Notes under the pieces: generated by a model
Seen by the model: only the letters and a program-made list of their open reading frames with translations
Database searches by the model: none
What the model was told of the DNA's origin: nothing
Made by a program: the position numbers and the translations under genes
In this document: positions 1 through 8,793 of the stretch, in pieces
Layout of the letters: each line of letters opens with the position of its first letter
Numbering within the stretch: position 1 is the first letter of the stretch
Assembly: GCA_027686065.1 (NCBI GenBank)
Contig: JAQCTH010000013.1
Span: 1 to 63,340, forward strand
DNA length: 63,340 nt
Source of the DNA: Clostridiaceae bacterium AF10-41
GTDB lineage: Bacteria; Bacillota; Clostridia; Clostridiales; Clostridiaceae
Direction: 5' to 3'

Positions 1-105
1 AACTTAGATGCAGTTCATGATACAGTTCATGAAATGTGTAAGGATGAAGCTAGACACGGACAAGCTTTCAAAGGATTATTAGATAGATATTTCGGTCAAA
101 ACTAA
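1..105 (+). CDS. rbr: Rubrerythrin, C-terminal end only (gene cut by window edge)
   Basis: Frame 1 is open from the first base and ends in TAA; it encodes the last 34 residues of a protein. The motif DEARHG matches the final E-x-x-H iron-ligand helix of the ferritin-like diiron domain of rubrerythrins, which reduce peroxide in anaerobes. The protein ends about 15 residues after this motif, so there is no C-terminal rubredoxin domain. That fits either a reverse rubrerythrin (rubredoxin domain at the N-terminus) or a rubredoxin-less form; the missing 5' part would decide. A strong terminator follows. Confidence 0.8.
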   Translation, partial: NLDAVHDTVHEMCKDEARHGQAFKGLLDRYFGQN

Positions 106-126
106 AACCCTTCATAAATTACAAAA

Positions 127-176
127 AAGAAGCTGAATTAGATTAAAGAAAGTTTAATCTAATTACAGCTTCTTTT
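127..176 (+). terminator. Rho-independent terminator after rubrerythrin
   Basis: About 20 bp of nearly perfect inverted repeat (AAGAAGCTGAATTAGATTAA against its complement at 153-174) with a 5-nt loop, followed by a short T-run. It begins 22 bp after the rubrerythrin stop codon. Confidence 0.85.
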
Positions 177-257
177 TATAAAAAAATATATATTTCAATT
201 TAAAGTGTACATTTTCTTATAAGAAACTTTAATTACTTATAGAAAATGGATATAATT

Positions 258-345
258 ATAATGAATAATAGATAATAGAAATGAGTAATGGAGAGTTGGC
301 AATGAATTATCCATTATTAATTATCAATTATCAATTAAAAGACAT
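258..345. repeat. AT-rich dispersed intergenic repeat, family B, copy 1
   Basis: The stretch holds tandem-like words (AATAATAGATAATAGA on the left, TTATCAATTATCAATTA on the right) that can pair with each other. Related sequence occurs at about 10897-10940 and 11982-12080, always between genes. No ORF is present. The gap 106-362 otherwise holds only the terminator and the ribosome binding site of the next gene. Confidence 0.5.
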
Positions 346-362
346 TCCTGGGGGTGAGATAA

Positions 363-1790
363 ATGAGTACATATATTTTATTAATAATAGCATATATTAT
401 TAATATTGTATCAGCGATTTCCCTTATATTTATAGAAAGAAAAGAGCCTACTACCACATGGGCTTGGCTAATTATTTTATTGGTGCTTCCAGGTTTTGGA
501 TTTATACTATATTTAATTCTTGGTCAAAATTTAAATAGGCAAAAGATATTTAGAGAAAAGAAATTTATAGATGAAGAAAAGTCGAATAAGTTATTAAAAA
601 GTTTTGATGAAGAGAAGAAAGCGAGAAGAATTGCAGAAGAGTATATAGATATTATAAAAATGAATTATAATCACTCCAAAGCTCTATATACAACGGGAAA
701 TAGTGTTAAAAGTTATATAATTGGAGAGGAAAAATTTAATGATTTAATAAAGGATATAAGGCTAGCAACTAAATTCATCCACATTGAATATTATATATTT
801 AGATTAGATGAATTAGGTAATAAAATTATAGATGAATTAGAGAAGAAAGTTTCTCAGGGAGTAGAGGTAAGGTTATTAGTAGATGGAATGGGCTCAAAAA
901 ATCTTAGAGGAAAGGATATTAAATACATAAGAGGTCTTGGAATAAAGTTTCAATTATTTTTTCCTGGAATATTACCATACATAAATCTTCGAATAAATTA
1001 TAGGAATCATAGAAAAATAGTAGTTATAGATGGCAATATAGGATATGTTGGTGGATTTAATGTTGGCGATGAATACATAAACAAAGGTAAACAATTTGAT
1101 TTTTGGAGAGATACCCATATAAGAATACAAGGAGAAGCTGTGAACGAGTTAAATAAGAGATTTATCTTAGATTGGGATTATGCATCAGAAGGGGAAATTA
1201 AAGAATATGATGAGTATTTCTATAAGCAAGAGATTCAAGGAAATGTAGGAATGCAAATAGTATCTTCAGGCCCAGATCATAAAGAAGAATATATAAGAAA
1301 TGGATATATAAAAATAATAAATAATGCAAAGAAAAATGTATATATTCAGACTCCATATTTAGTTCCTGATGAATCCACTAGAGAAGCACTAAAAATAGCA
1401 GCATTATCAGGAGTTGACGTAAGAATAATGGTGCCAGGAGAGCCGGATCACTTTTTTATGGAATGGATATTAAGTGCAAACATAGGAGAACTTATGGAAT
1501 GTGGAGTAAAAATATATAGGTATCAAAAAGGTTTTATTCATTCAAAAACAATTGTATCAGATGGCAAAGCATGCAGTATTGGAACAGCTAATTTAGATAT
1601 AAGAAGTTTCCAACTAAATTTTGAAATAAATGCCTTTATATTTGATGATAATTTTTCAAAGCAACAAGAAGAGATCTTCTATAATGATATAAAGGATTGT
1701 AATATTGTTACAATGGATGAATACAACAATAGAGGAAGATTAATGAGAATAAAGGAAGCATTAATAATGCTTATTGCTCCAATATTATAA
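363..1790 (+). CDS. cls: Cardiolipin synthase
   Basis: A 475-residue membrane phospholipase-D-family enzyme that joins two phosphatidylglycerol molecules into cardiolipin and glycerol. Two hydrophobic segments at about residues 3-22 and 33-55 form the usual N-terminal membrane anchor. Two HKD motifs are visible: NHRKIVVIDGNIGYVGG near residue 217 and IHSKTIVSDGKACSIGTAN near residue 393. The length matches the clostridial/bacillary Cls family. The ATG follows GGGGGTGAG at a normal distance. The gene stands alone between a terminator and the small ORF at 1874, so it looks monocistronic. PLD-type cardiolipin synthase is firm; which of several paralogues it is cannot be told. Confidence 0.93.
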   Translation: MSTYILLIIAYIINIVSAISLIFIERKEPTTTWAWLIILLVLPGFGFILYLILGQNLNRQKIFREKKFIDEEKSNKLLKSFDEEKKARRIAEEYIDIIKMNYNHSKALYTTGNSVKSYIIGEEKFNDLIKDIRLATKFIHIEYYIFRLDELGNKIIDELEKKVSQGVEVRLLVDGMGSKNLRGKDIKYIRGLGIKFQLFFPGILPYINLRINYRNHRKIVVIDGNIGYVGGFNVGDEYINKGKQFDFWRDTHIRIQGEAVNELNKRFILDWDYASEGEIKEYDEYFYKQEIQGNVGMQIVSSGPDHKEEYIRNGYIKIINNAKKNVYIQTPYLVPDESTREALKIAALSGVDVRIMVPGEPDHFFMEWILSANIGELMECGVKIYRYQKGFIHSKTIVSDGKACSIGTANLDIRSFQLNFEINAFIFDDNFSKQQEEIFYNDIKDCNIVTMDEYNNRGRLMRIKEALIMLIAPIL

Positions 1791-1810
1791 TAAAATAATG
1801 AGAAGAAGTG

Positions 1811-1838
1811 TTGACAAAATGATGTCCTTTGGTATAAT
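1811..1838 (+). promoter_or_regulatory. Sigma-A-type promoter for the aromatic-rich leader ORF
   Basis: TTGACA at 1811-1816 and TATAAT at 1833-1838 with a 16-bp spacer: both hexamers are perfect. Transcription would start near 1845, about 29 bp before the ATG of the 44-codon ORF. No other promoter as good is seen between here and the DAHP synthase gene, so this may drive the whole aro operon. Confidence 0.8.
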
Positions 1839-1873
1839 TAGGTAAAGAATTTTTAGTTTATATGGAGGAAAAT

Positions 1874-2008
1874 ATGAAAGGAATTATAAAGAAATCAGTA
1901 AAATTTAATAGCTTTTTTTACTTTATATTCTGGGGCTTTTTATTTAGCGCTGGCTATTTGTTTTACAAAAAAATAAATAATTCTTTTCAAATGAGTTTTA
2001 TAATATAA
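1874..2008 (+). CDS. 44-residue aromatic-rich small ORF, candidate aro leader peptide
   Basis: ATG at 1874 is preceded by GGAGGA at correct spacing and by a perfect promoter, so it is probably translated. The product begins MKGIIKKSVKFNS and then runs FFYFIFWGFLF (residues 14-24). In all, 10 of 44 residues are Phe, 3 Tyr and 1 Trp. A terminator hairpin starts 36 bp after its stop codon and the aromatic pathway operon follows. This is the layout of a transcription-attenuation leader peptide sensing charged aromatic tRNAs (compare the Phe-rich PheL of enterobacteria). The alternative is a one-span small membrane protein, since the same residues give a hydrophobic helix with a basic N-terminus. 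No database family was recognised. Confidence 0.65.
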   Translation: MKGIIKKSVKFNSFFYFIFWGFLFSAGYLFYKKINNSFQMSFII

Positions 2009-2043
2009 ACTATATATTTTTATATGAAAATATTTTGATTATT

Positions 2044-2073
2044 TAAAAGGGCTCATTCGAGGCCCTTTTTTTA
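2044..2073 (+). terminator. Rho-independent terminator or attenuator before the aro operon
   Basis: AAAGGGC pairs with GCCCTTT around a short loop and is followed by a run of T. It lies between the aromatic-rich ORF and the first DAHP synthase gene. It may simply end the small transcript, or act as a conditional attenuator for the aro genes. Confidence 0.85.
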
Positions 2074-2140
2074 ATATAAAAATCTTAAAAACCTGACAAT
2101 AAAAAACAGCAATATCAATTAGAAGAAGGGGGCATATTTT

Positions 2141-3154
2141 ATGGTAATAATTTTAAAACCAAAAACAAAAGAAGAGGAAATAAGAAAACTTACTGAAGAA
2201 ATTGAAGGAGAAGGAGTTAAAGTTAGTCCTGTTATAGGAGCAGAATTAATAATTCTAGGACTTGTAGGAGATACAAGTAAGATAGATCCGTTAAAAATTG
2301 AGGCAAATGACAATGTAGAAAAAGTCATGTATGTTCAAGAGCCATTTAAGAAAGCTAATAGATTATTTCATCCATATAATACGACAGTTAATATTAATGG
2401 AAATGAAATAGGCGGAAATAAAATAGCTATGATAGCGGGACCTTGCTCAGTAGAAAGTGAAGAGCAAATAAAGTTTATAGCAAGGGAAGTTAAGAAATTA
2501 GGGGCAAATTTCTTAAGAGGTGGTGCATTTAAACCTAGGACTTCACCATATAGTTTCCAAGGGTTAGAATATGATGGATTGGAGTTATTAAAAATAGCAA
2601 GAGAGACAACAGGATTACCTATAGTAACTGAAATAATGTCTCCGTATGATGTTGAGATATTCCAAAGAGATGTAGATGTGATTCAAGTAGGCGCAAGAAA
2701 CATGCAAAATTTTGATTTACTAAAAGAATTAGGAAAAACAAATAAACCAATACTATTAAAAAGAGGTTTGTCAGCAACAATAGAAGAGTTTTTAATGAGT
2801 GCTGAGTATATAATGGCTGGAGGTAATGAGAATATTATTCTTTGTGAAAGAGGAATAAGAACATTTGAGACATATACAAGGAATACTTTAGATTTAAGTG
2901 CAATACCAGCAATAAAAAAGATAAGTCATCTTCCAATTATAGTAGATCCAAGCCATGCAACAGGAAAGAGATTTATGATAGCACCATTAGCAAAGGCAGC
3001 AATTGCAGTGGGGGCAGATGGTCTTATAATAGAAGTTCACAACAACCCAGAAAAAGCATTATGTGATGGACCACAATCAATAAAGCCAGAAGATTATGAA
3101 ACATTAGTAAAAGAGCTAAAGCCAATTGCAATAGCGGTAGGAAGAGAAATATAG
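2141..3154 (+). CDS. aroF: 3-deoxy-7-phosphoheptulonate (DAHP) synthase, paralogue 1
   Basis: Catalyses the first step of the shikimate pathway, joining phosphoenolpyruvate and erythrose 4-phosphate. It is 337 residues, of the type I-beta form: an N-terminal ferredoxin-like regulatory domain (about 1-70) followed by the TIM barrel. Visible motifs are GPCSVES (100-106, with the metal-binding Cys102), KPRTSPY (131-137), GARNMQN (184-190) and DPSHATG (269-275). It is the first enzyme gene of the operon, with aroB 158 bp downstream. A second copy lies at 10956; the barrels are very similar but the N-terminal domains differ strongly, suggesting different feedback inhibitors. The ATG follows GAAGGGGG. 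Confidence 0.95.
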   Translation: MVIILKPKTKEEEIRKLTEEIEGEGVKVSPVIGAELIILGLVGDTSKIDPLKIEANDNVEKVMYVQEPFKKANRLFHPYNTTVNINGNEIGGNKIAMIAGPCSVESEEQIKFIAREVKKLGANFLRGGAFKPRTSPYSFQGLEYDGLELLKIARETTGLPIVTEIMSPYDVEIFQRDVDVIQVGARNMQNFDLLKELGKTNKPILLKRGLSATIEEFLMSAEYIMAGGNENIILCERGIRTFETYTRNTLDLSAIPAIKKISHLPIIVDPSHATGKRFMIAPLAKAAIAVGADGLIIEVHNNPEKALCDGPQSIKPEDYETLVKELKPIAIAVGREI

Positions 3155-3157
3155 GAT

Positions 3158-3300
3158 ATTTAAAAGTGAAAGAGTGAAAAGTTAAAAATAAAAGAAGAAT
3201 TAAAGTATTAATGAAAGATTAAGTAATAATGACTTCTGTTGTTTAGTTTTTTAATTCAGCCTAGTTGAATTATTACCATAACTTTTACAATTTTAAATAA
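3158..3300. repeat. Intra-operon hairpin repeat, family C, copy 1 (before aroB)
   Basis: The gap between the DAHP synthase gene and aroB holds AATTCAGC-CTA-GTTGAATT followed by TATTACCATAACTTTT. The same hairpin and tail recur before aroA (4442 onward) and, in weaker form, before the second DAHP synthase gene (about 10873). Upstream, GTGAAAGAGTGAAAAGTT can partly pair with the AACTTTT tail. Confidence 0.6.
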
Positions 3301-3312
3301 GGTGGTGTTTTA

Positions 3313-4359
3313 ATGAATTTATCAATAGATTTAATTTATAGTAGTTATGAGATTGTTATACAAAAGGGAATAATAAATACATTAGCACATGAGATAAAAA
3401 ATCTTTTTAAGGGTAAAAAGATTTTTATTATAACTGATAAGAATGTTGATAAGTTTTATGGGAATTTAGTATTAAAGAATTTAACTAATAGTGGATATGA
3501 TGTTAAAAAGATGGTACTTAAGCCTGGTGAGGAAACTAAGAATTTTCTTACTCTACCTTTAGTCTATGATGAACTTCTAAATTTTAGGTTTACTAGAAGT
3601 GATTTAATAATAACTTTAGGTGGAGGAGTTATTGGAGATTTAGGTGGATTTGTTGCTTCTACTTATTTGAGAGGAGTAGCATTTGTTCAATGTCCAACTA
3701 CTTTATTAGCACAAGTAGATAGTAGTGTGGGAGGGAAAGTTGGAGTAGACCTAGATAAAGGTAAAAATCTAGTCGGTAGTTTTTATCATCCAAAGAAAGT
3801 TGTTATAGATCCAGAAGTTCTAAATACTCTAAGTGATAGAGTATTTAACGATGGAATGGCAGAGGTAATCAAATATGGTTGCATAAAGGATAAAGATTTT
3901 TTTGGTAATCTTATAAATTATAGTAATAAAAAGGAAGTTGTGCACAATATAGAATACATTATTCACAATTGTTGCAAAATAAAAAAAGAAATTGTGGAAA
4001 AAGATGAAAAAGACATGGGAGAACGAATGCTTTTAAATTTTGGACACACAATAGGTCATGCAATTGAACAATATTTTAATTATACTAAATATACCCATGG
4101 AGAAGCAGTTGCTATTGGCATGTATGAGATAACTAAATTAAGTGAAGAATTAGGGATAACAAAGGTAGGTACAAAAGATATAATTAAAGATATACTAATT
4201 AAATATGAACTACCATATGAACTAACAATAGATATTAATGAACTAATTGAAACAATGAAACTAGATAAGAAAAACTTAAAAAATAATATAAATTTAATTT
4301 TCTTAAAAGAAATAGGAGAAAGCTTTATATACAAAACAACGAGCAAGATATTTGAATAA
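3313..4359 (+). CDS. aroB: 3-dehydroquinate synthase
   Basis: Converts DAHP to 3-dehydroquinate using NAD and a divalent metal. At 348 residues it has the normal AroB length. Signature stretches are GGGVIGDLGGFVAS (about residue 97), PTTLLAQVDSSVGGK, GVDLDKGKNLVG, FGHTIGHAIE and HGEAVAIGM; the His residues and the upstream Glu form the metal site. The ATG is preceded by AAGGTGGTG. It sits second among the enzyme genes of the aro operon, and the intervals before and after it carry the same family C hairpin. Confidence 0.95.
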   Translation: MNLSIDLIYSSYEIVIQKGIINTLAHEIKNLFKGKKIFIITDKNVDKFYGNLVLKNLTNSGYDVKKMVLKPGEETKNFLTLPLVYDELLNFRFTRSDLIITLGGGVIGDLGGFVASTYLRGVAFVQCPTTLLAQVDSSVGGKVGVDLDKGKNLVGSFYHPKKVVIDPEVLNTLSDRVFNDGMAEVIKYGCIKDKDFFGNLINYSNKKEVVHNIEYIIHNCCKIKKEIVEKDEKDMGERMLLNFGHTIGHAIEQYFNYTKYTHGEAVAIGMYEITKLSEELGITKVGTKDIIKDILIKYELPYELTIDINELIETMKLDKKNLKNNINLIFLKEIGESFIYKTTSKIFE

Positions 4360-4512
4360 GTGAGTAGTGAAAAGTGAAAGAATTTATGAGTAAATTCTAA
4401 GGAGAGTTTAAAGGAAAATAAAGGTATGAAGGAGTTAAATATTTAATTCAGCTAGGCTGAATTATTACCATAACTTTTTTACTACTAACTTTTCACTTTT
4501 CCCATTTTAAAT
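4360..4512. repeat. Intra-operon hairpin repeat, family C, copy 2 (before aroA)
   Basis: A perfect 8-bp stem (AATTCAGC / GCTGAATT, loop TAG) lies inside a longer imperfect hairpin whose outer arms are GTGAAAAGTGAAAG on the left and CTTTTCACTTTTCC on the right. The tail TATTACCATAACTTTT and the following ATTTTAAATAAGGGTGG match copy 1 and run into the aroA ribosome binding site. Confidence 0.65.
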
Positions 4513-4526
4513 AAGGGTGGTGTTTT

Positions 4527-5822
4527 ATGAAAGTATTAAAACTGACAAAGTCTAAATTAGAAGGAAGTGTAATGGTTCCTCCTTCAAAGAGTATTTCTCA
4601 CAGAGCTATTATTTGTGCAGCTCTTGGAAGTGGAGTTTCTACAATTGAAAATATAGATTATTCAGATGATATTAATGCAACTATAGATGCAATGAGACAA
4701 TTAGGAGCCGTTATTGATAAGAATGGAGATAAAATAGTTGTTAATGGAATATATAGAGATGATACTGTAAGAAATTTAGTTAGAGTTATAGACTGCAATG
4801 AATCAGGGTCAACATTAAGATTTATGGTACCAATCTCTTTATTATTTGAAGGTATAACTAAGTTTATAGGAAGAGGAAATTTAGGGAAAAGGCCTTTAGA
4901 AACATATTTTGATATATTTAAGGAGCAAGGAATAAAATATAATCATGTTGAAAATCAATTAAATATGATGGTAAAAGGAAAATTGAAACCAGGGGAATTT
5001 TCTTTGCCAGGGAATATAAGTTCACAATTTATAACAGGATTATTATTTACACTTCCATTATTAGATGGAGACTCTAAAATAACCATTAGTACAGAGATAG
5101 AATCAAAATCATATATAGATTTAACCTTATCTTGTATGAGAAGCTTTGGAGTAGAAATTAAAAATAATTGTTATAAGGAATTTATAATTAAAGGAAATCA
5201 AAAATATATATCAAGAGATTATAGAGTGGAAGGTGACTACTCACAAGCAGCTTTCTATTTTGCAGCAAATTCATTAGGTTGTAACATTGATATTAAGGAT
5301 TTAAATATAAACTCTCTTCAAGGAGATAAAGAAGTAATAGATATATTAGGAAGAATGGGAGTTAAATTTTATACTTATAAAGACAGTATAAAATGCAAAG
5401 CAGAAGACGAATTGATTTCCACAACTATCGATGCATCACAATGCCCAGATATAATTCCAGTAGTAACATTGGTAGCGGCTGTATCTAAAGGAAAAACAGA
5501 AATTATTAATGCAGGAAGGCTTAGAATAAAGGAATGTGATAGGTTAAAAGCTATAACTAATGAGCTTAATAAAATAGGAGCAAATATAGAAGAAAAGGAA
5601 GATGGACTTATAATTGAGGGCGTAGATGAGTTAAAAGGTGGCCTAGAGGTATGGAGCTGGAAGGATCATAGAATAGCGATGACATTAGCAATGGCATCAA
5701 CTATATGTAAAGAACCTATAAAATTAGTTGATTACGATTGTGTAGCTAAATCTTATCCAAGGTTTTTTGAAGATTTTAAAATGCTAGGAGGAAATATTGA
5801 TGAGTGGGGTATGGGGGAGTAA
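4527..5822 (+). CDS. aroA: 3-phosphoshikimate 1-carboxyvinyltransferase (EPSP synthase)
   Basis: Transfers the enolpyruvyl group of PEP to shikimate 3-phosphate. The 431 residues match the family. Seen motifs are VPPSKSISHRAII near the N-terminus (shikimate-3-phosphate binding), ESGSTLRFMVP (about 92), GNISSQFITGLL (about 162), EGDYSQAAFYF, IKECDRLKAI and WKDHRIAMTLAMA near the C-terminus. The ATG follows AAGGGTGGTG. Its 3' end overlaps aroC by 23 bp, so the two are translationally coupled. Confidence 0.95.
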   Translation: MKVLKLTKSKLEGSVMVPPSKSISHRAIICAALGSGVSTIENIDYSDDINATIDAMRQLGAVIDKNGDKIVVNGIYRDDTVRNLVRVIDCNESGSTLRFMVPISLLFEGITKFIGRGNLGKRPLETYFDIFKEQGIKYNHVENQLNMMVKGKLKPGEFSLPGNISSQFITGLLFTLPLLDGDSKITISTEIESKSYIDLTLSCMRSFGVEIKNNCYKEFIIKGNQKYISRDYRVEGDYSQAAFYFAANSLGCNIDIKDLNINSLQGDKEVIDILGRMGVKFYTYKDSIKCKAEDELISTTIDASQCPDIIPVVTLVAAVSKGKTEIINAGRLRIKECDRLKAITNELNKIGANIEEKEDGLIIEGVDELKGGLEVWSWKDHRIAMTLAMASTICKEPIKLVDYDCVAKSYPRFFEDFKMLGGNIDEWGMGE

Positions 5823-6882
5823 TATAAAAATTTCTATATTCGGAGAATCTCATGGAAATGCAATAGGAATAAACATAGATGGGTTACCATCTGGGTTTGA
5901 GATAGATATGGATAAAGTACTTTTTGAAATGGATAGAAGGGCTCCAGGGAAAAATTCAATGTCAACTGCAAGAAAGGAAAGTGACTTTCCAGAAATATTA
6001 AGTGGATATTTTGAAGGTAAAACTACTGGAACGCCTCTTTGTGCAATAATAAGAAATGGTGATACTAGATCTAAGGATTATACTAAGACTAAAGATTATA
6101 TGAGACCGGGGCATGCAGATTTTACAGGTTATTCTAGGTATGATGGCTTTAATGATTATAGAGGCGGAGGACACTTCTCAGGAAGAATAACAGCTCCTCT
6201 AGTATTTGCAGGAGCAATATGTAAACAGATATTAGAAAAAAGAGGAATATTAATAGGATCACATATATCTTCTATAAAGAATATAATTGATAAAGAGTTT
6301 AATAATATTGATATATCAAAGGACGTATTAGAGAACTTAAGAAGTATGGAATTACCATTAATAAATACCTCTTTAGAGGAAAATATAAAGCATACTATAT
6401 TACAGGCTAAATACAATGGGGATTCAGTTGGAGGTAGTATAGAGTGTGCTGTAATTGGTATAAATCCTGGAGTCGGAAACCCATTTTTTGATTCAGTAGA
6501 ATCTACATTAGCTCATTTAATATTCTCGGTACCAGCTGTAAAAGGCATAGAATTTGGTAAAGGATTTGAGATGACTAATATGTTTGGGTCAGAATGTAAT
6601 GATGAATATTACTATGATAAAGATAAGGTAAAAACAAAAACTAATAATAATGGTGGAGTACTAGGTGGTATTACGAATGGAATGCCAATAGTATTTAAAG
6701 TTGCTATAAAACCTACAGCATCTATTGCTAAAGAACAAAATACAATAGATATAAAGAATAAAGAAAATGTTAAATTTAGAGTTGAAGGAAGGCATGATCC
6801 TTGTATAGTGCAAAGAGCAATACCTGTTATTGAAGCTGTAACAGCTATAGGAATACTTGATTTGATAAAGGGGAGATATTAA
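5800..6882 (+). CDS. aroC: Chorismate synthase
   Basis: Eliminates phosphate from EPSP to give chorismate and needs reduced FMN. I chose ATG 5800 because AGGAGG at 5786-5791 is spaced 8 bp from it; an in-frame TTG three bases earlier is too close. The 360-residue product shows the family signatures GHADFTGYSRYDG, GGGHFSGRITAPL, GDSVGGSIEC, NNNGGVLGGITNG and GRHDPCIVQRAIPV. It starts inside the end of aroA, and the next gene, pheA, begins immediately after its stop codon. Everything expected of AroC is present. Confidence 0.95.
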   Translation: MSGVWGSNIKISIFGESHGNAIGINIDGLPSGFEIDMDKVLFEMDRRAPGKNSMSTARKESDFPEILSGYFEGKTTGTPLCAIIRNGDTRSKDYTKTKDYMRPGHADFTGYSRYDGFNDYRGGGHFSGRITAPLVFAGAICKQILEKRGILIGSHISSIKNIIDKEFNNIDISKDVLENLRSMELPLINTSLEENIKHTILQAKYNGDSVGGSIECAVIGINPGVGNPFFDSVESTLAHLIFSVPAVKGIEFGKGFEMTNMFGSECNDEYYYDKDKVKTKTNNNGGVLGGITNGMPIVFKVAIKPTASIAKEQNTIDIKNKENVKFRVEGRHDPCIVQRAIPVIEAVTAIGILDLIKGRY

Positions 6883-8010
6883 TTGAGTGAGTTAGAAGAA
6901 TATAGAAAAGAGATAGATTCTATAGACAAAGAGCTAATAGAGTTATTTGAGAAAAGGATGAATATTGCTATTAAGGTTGGAGAATATAAAAGACAAAATA
7001 ACTTGCCAATTTTTAATGGAAAAAGAGAAGAAGAGGTTATAGAAAAAAATGTGAGAAATCTTAATAATAGTAACTACAGTGATATTACAAGAAGATTTTT
7101 CGAAAATATTATGGAATTAAGTAGATCGCTGCAACAAAATATAATTAAGGAAGATTCAACAATTACTAAGAATATTATAAAAGAAAATAAAGGTGTAATA
7201 GTAGGTTATCAAGGAGTTAGTGGATCTTTTAGTGAAGAAGCTCTTCTGAAATATTTTGAAAATTATGACAATACAAGGAATTATGAAGCCTTTGAGGATG
7301 TTTTTAATGCACTAGAAAAAAGTGAAATAAATAAAGCTATATTACCGATAGAAAATTCATATACAGGGGCGATTGCTGAAATCTATGATCTTTTAGTTAA
7401 GTATGGTTTTTATATTATTGGTGAAGAATGTATTAAAATAGATCAAAACTTAATTGGAATTAGGGGAACAAAAATAAATGAAATACAAGAAATATACTCT
7501 CATCCTCAAGGCTTTGAGCAAAGTAAAAAATTCTTAAGTAACTATCAAAATATAAAGATTATTCCATATCATAATACAGCTATAAGTGCAAAATTGATTT
7601 CAGATTTAAAAGATTATAGAAAAGCTGCTATAGCTAGCAAAAAAGCAGCTGAAATTTATGGACTAGAGATATTGAAAGAAAATATAAATGATAAAAAAGA
7701 TAATTATACAAAATTTATAATTATAGGAAAGAAGTTAGAATATAATAATGGGTGTAACAAAATTAGTGTAGTATTTTCTCTAGAAAATAAAGCAGGGATT
7801 CTTTATAGTCTTTTAAGATATTTTGCAGAAAATAACATAAATATGATTAAAATAGAATCAAGACCAAATAAACATGAATCCTGGAAGTATTTATTATACG
7901 TAGACTTTGAAGGAAGTTTACAAGATAGCAGGGTAAAAAATGCATTAGAGCTTATAGAAAAAAATAGTGGATATTTCAAAATTATAGGGAGTTACAAAGG
8001 AAGCTGTTAA
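6883..8010 (+). CDS. pheA: Bifunctional chorismate mutase / prephenate dehydratase (P-protein)
   Basis: Commits chorismate to phenylalanine. The 375 residues hold three domains: AroQ-type chorismate mutase (about 1-85, with RKEIDSIDKELIELFEKRM), prephenate dehydratase (about 106-285, with GYQGVSGSFSEEA, LPIENSYTGA and the catalytic T-K-F in NYTKF 274-278) and a C-terminal ACT domain (about 293-372) with the phenylalanine-binding ESRP at 325-328, so feedback inhibition by Phe is expected. Translation starts at TTG directly after the aroC stop, preceded by GGGGAG. A terminator follows, closing the first half of the aro cluster. Confidence 0.95.
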   Translation: MSELEEYRKEIDSIDKELIELFEKRMNIAIKVGEYKRQNNLPIFNGKREEEVIEKNVRNLNNSNYSDITRRFFENIMELSRSLQQNIIKEDSTITKNIIKENKGVIVGYQGVSGSFSEEALLKYFENYDNTRNYEAFEDVFNALEKSEINKAILPIENSYTGAIAEIYDLLVKYGFYIIGEECIKIDQNLIGIRGTKINEIQEIYSHPQGFEQSKKFLSNYQNIKIIPYHNTAISAKLISDLKDYRKAAIASKKAAEIYGLEILKENINDKKDNYTKFIIIGKKLEYNNGCNKISVVFSLENKAGILYSLLRYFAENNINMIKIESRPNKHESWKYLLYVDFEGSLQDSRVKNALELIEKNSGYFKIIGSYKGSC

Positions 8011-8033
8011 TCTTAACATTTCCAAAAATATAG

Positions 8034-8064
8034 TAGATTACTGTATATTCAGTAATCTTTTTTA
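8034..8064 (+). terminator. Rho-independent terminator after pheA
   Basis: Stem GATTACTG / CAGTAATC with a 6-nt loop and a T-run, 25 bp after the pheA stop codon. Confidence 0.88.
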
Positions 8065-8256
8065 GTTTATTAATATTTATAATTATAAAAAGATAAAAAA
8101 TAGTGGAAATAAAAGAAATTTAGATGTATAATTTAAGTACAAACAATATTTTGAATTTTCAGAAAATTAAAAGTGGATATAATAAAGCAGATATAAAAGT
8201 TTGCTTTTAAAGTTACTATTACTACAAACGTTTACAATGAGATTGGAGGATTTTTT

Positions 8257-8673
8257 ATGGTGGGTTTTGATGTTAGAGAAGTTAATTTAAAGGATTATGA
8301 GGATATTTATAAGCTTAATTCTAGGCTGAATTATTCAAACATAAAATCCATATCAGAAGATAATAAATCTTTAATGATAGTTGCTCAACTAAATAATGAT
8401 GTTATAGGATATATTAATAGTAATTTTAATGAAGATAATAATCACAATAAAACAATAAATATTAAGGACATAATTGTTGATGAAAAATATAGGGGACTTG
8501 GAGTTGGACATCAACTAATGTTAGAGGTAGAAAAAACTGCTAAAGATAATGAAGTAAACTATATTGTTTCGGTTAATAAGGATTATCATAAAGAAGAAAT
8601 TGAATTTTATAACAGACAAGGTTTTGAATTAGATAAAGATTTTAAATTTGTAAAGAAATCATATCTACAATAA
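8257..8673 (+). CDS. GNAT family N-acetyltransferase
   Basis: A 138-residue protein with the GNAT acetyl-CoA-binding signature: a beta strand followed by VDEKYRGLGVGHQLMLEVE (R-G-x-G-x-G loop and helix, about residues 74-92) and the C-terminal FYNRQGFELDKDF characteristic of small-molecule or protein acetyltransferases. The acceptor cannot be predicted. It interrupts the aromatic cluster but is insulated by terminators on both sides, so it is probably an independent transcription unit rather than part of the pathway. GGAGGA precedes the ATG. Confidence 0.85.
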   Translation: MVGFDVREVNLKDYEDIYKLNSRLNYSNIKSISEDNKSLMIVAQLNNDVIGYINSNFNEDNNHNKTINIKDIIVDEKYRGLGVGHQLMLEVEKTAKDNEVNYIVSVNKDYHKEEIEFYNRQGFELDKDFKFVKKSYLQ

Positions 8674-8677
8674 ATAA

Positions 8678-8728
8678 TAAAATTAGGTAGTGAAAAGGTT
8701 TAAGACCATTTTCACTACCTAATTTTAT
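8678..8728. terminator. Bidirectional terminator between the GNAT gene and aroE
   Basis: Nearly perfect 18-bp inverted repeat (AAAATTAGGTAGTGAAAA and its complement) around a short loop, with A-run on the left and T-run on the right. It ends the GNAT transcript and separates it from the aroE group. Confidence 0.9.
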
Positions 8729-8793
8729 AAGCAAATAATTAATCACTATGTTATAATATTTTTAATATAAATACAAGATAAGGGGGCAGAGTT

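Noticed and set aside
2009..2140. T-box or known riboswitch before the aro operon
   Set aside because: No AGGGTGGNACCGCG-type T-box sequence or known aptamer pattern was found here or before aroE.
8224..8237. cre site before the GNAT gene (ACAAACGTTTACA)
   Set aside because: Only about 12 of 14 positions match on either strand, the mismatches fall in conserved positions, and no promoter hexamers are well placed beside it.
8324..8342. Family C-like hairpin word inside the GNAT gene
   Set aside because: It lies within a conserved coding frame, lacks the ATTACCATAAC tail and is explained by codon sequence.
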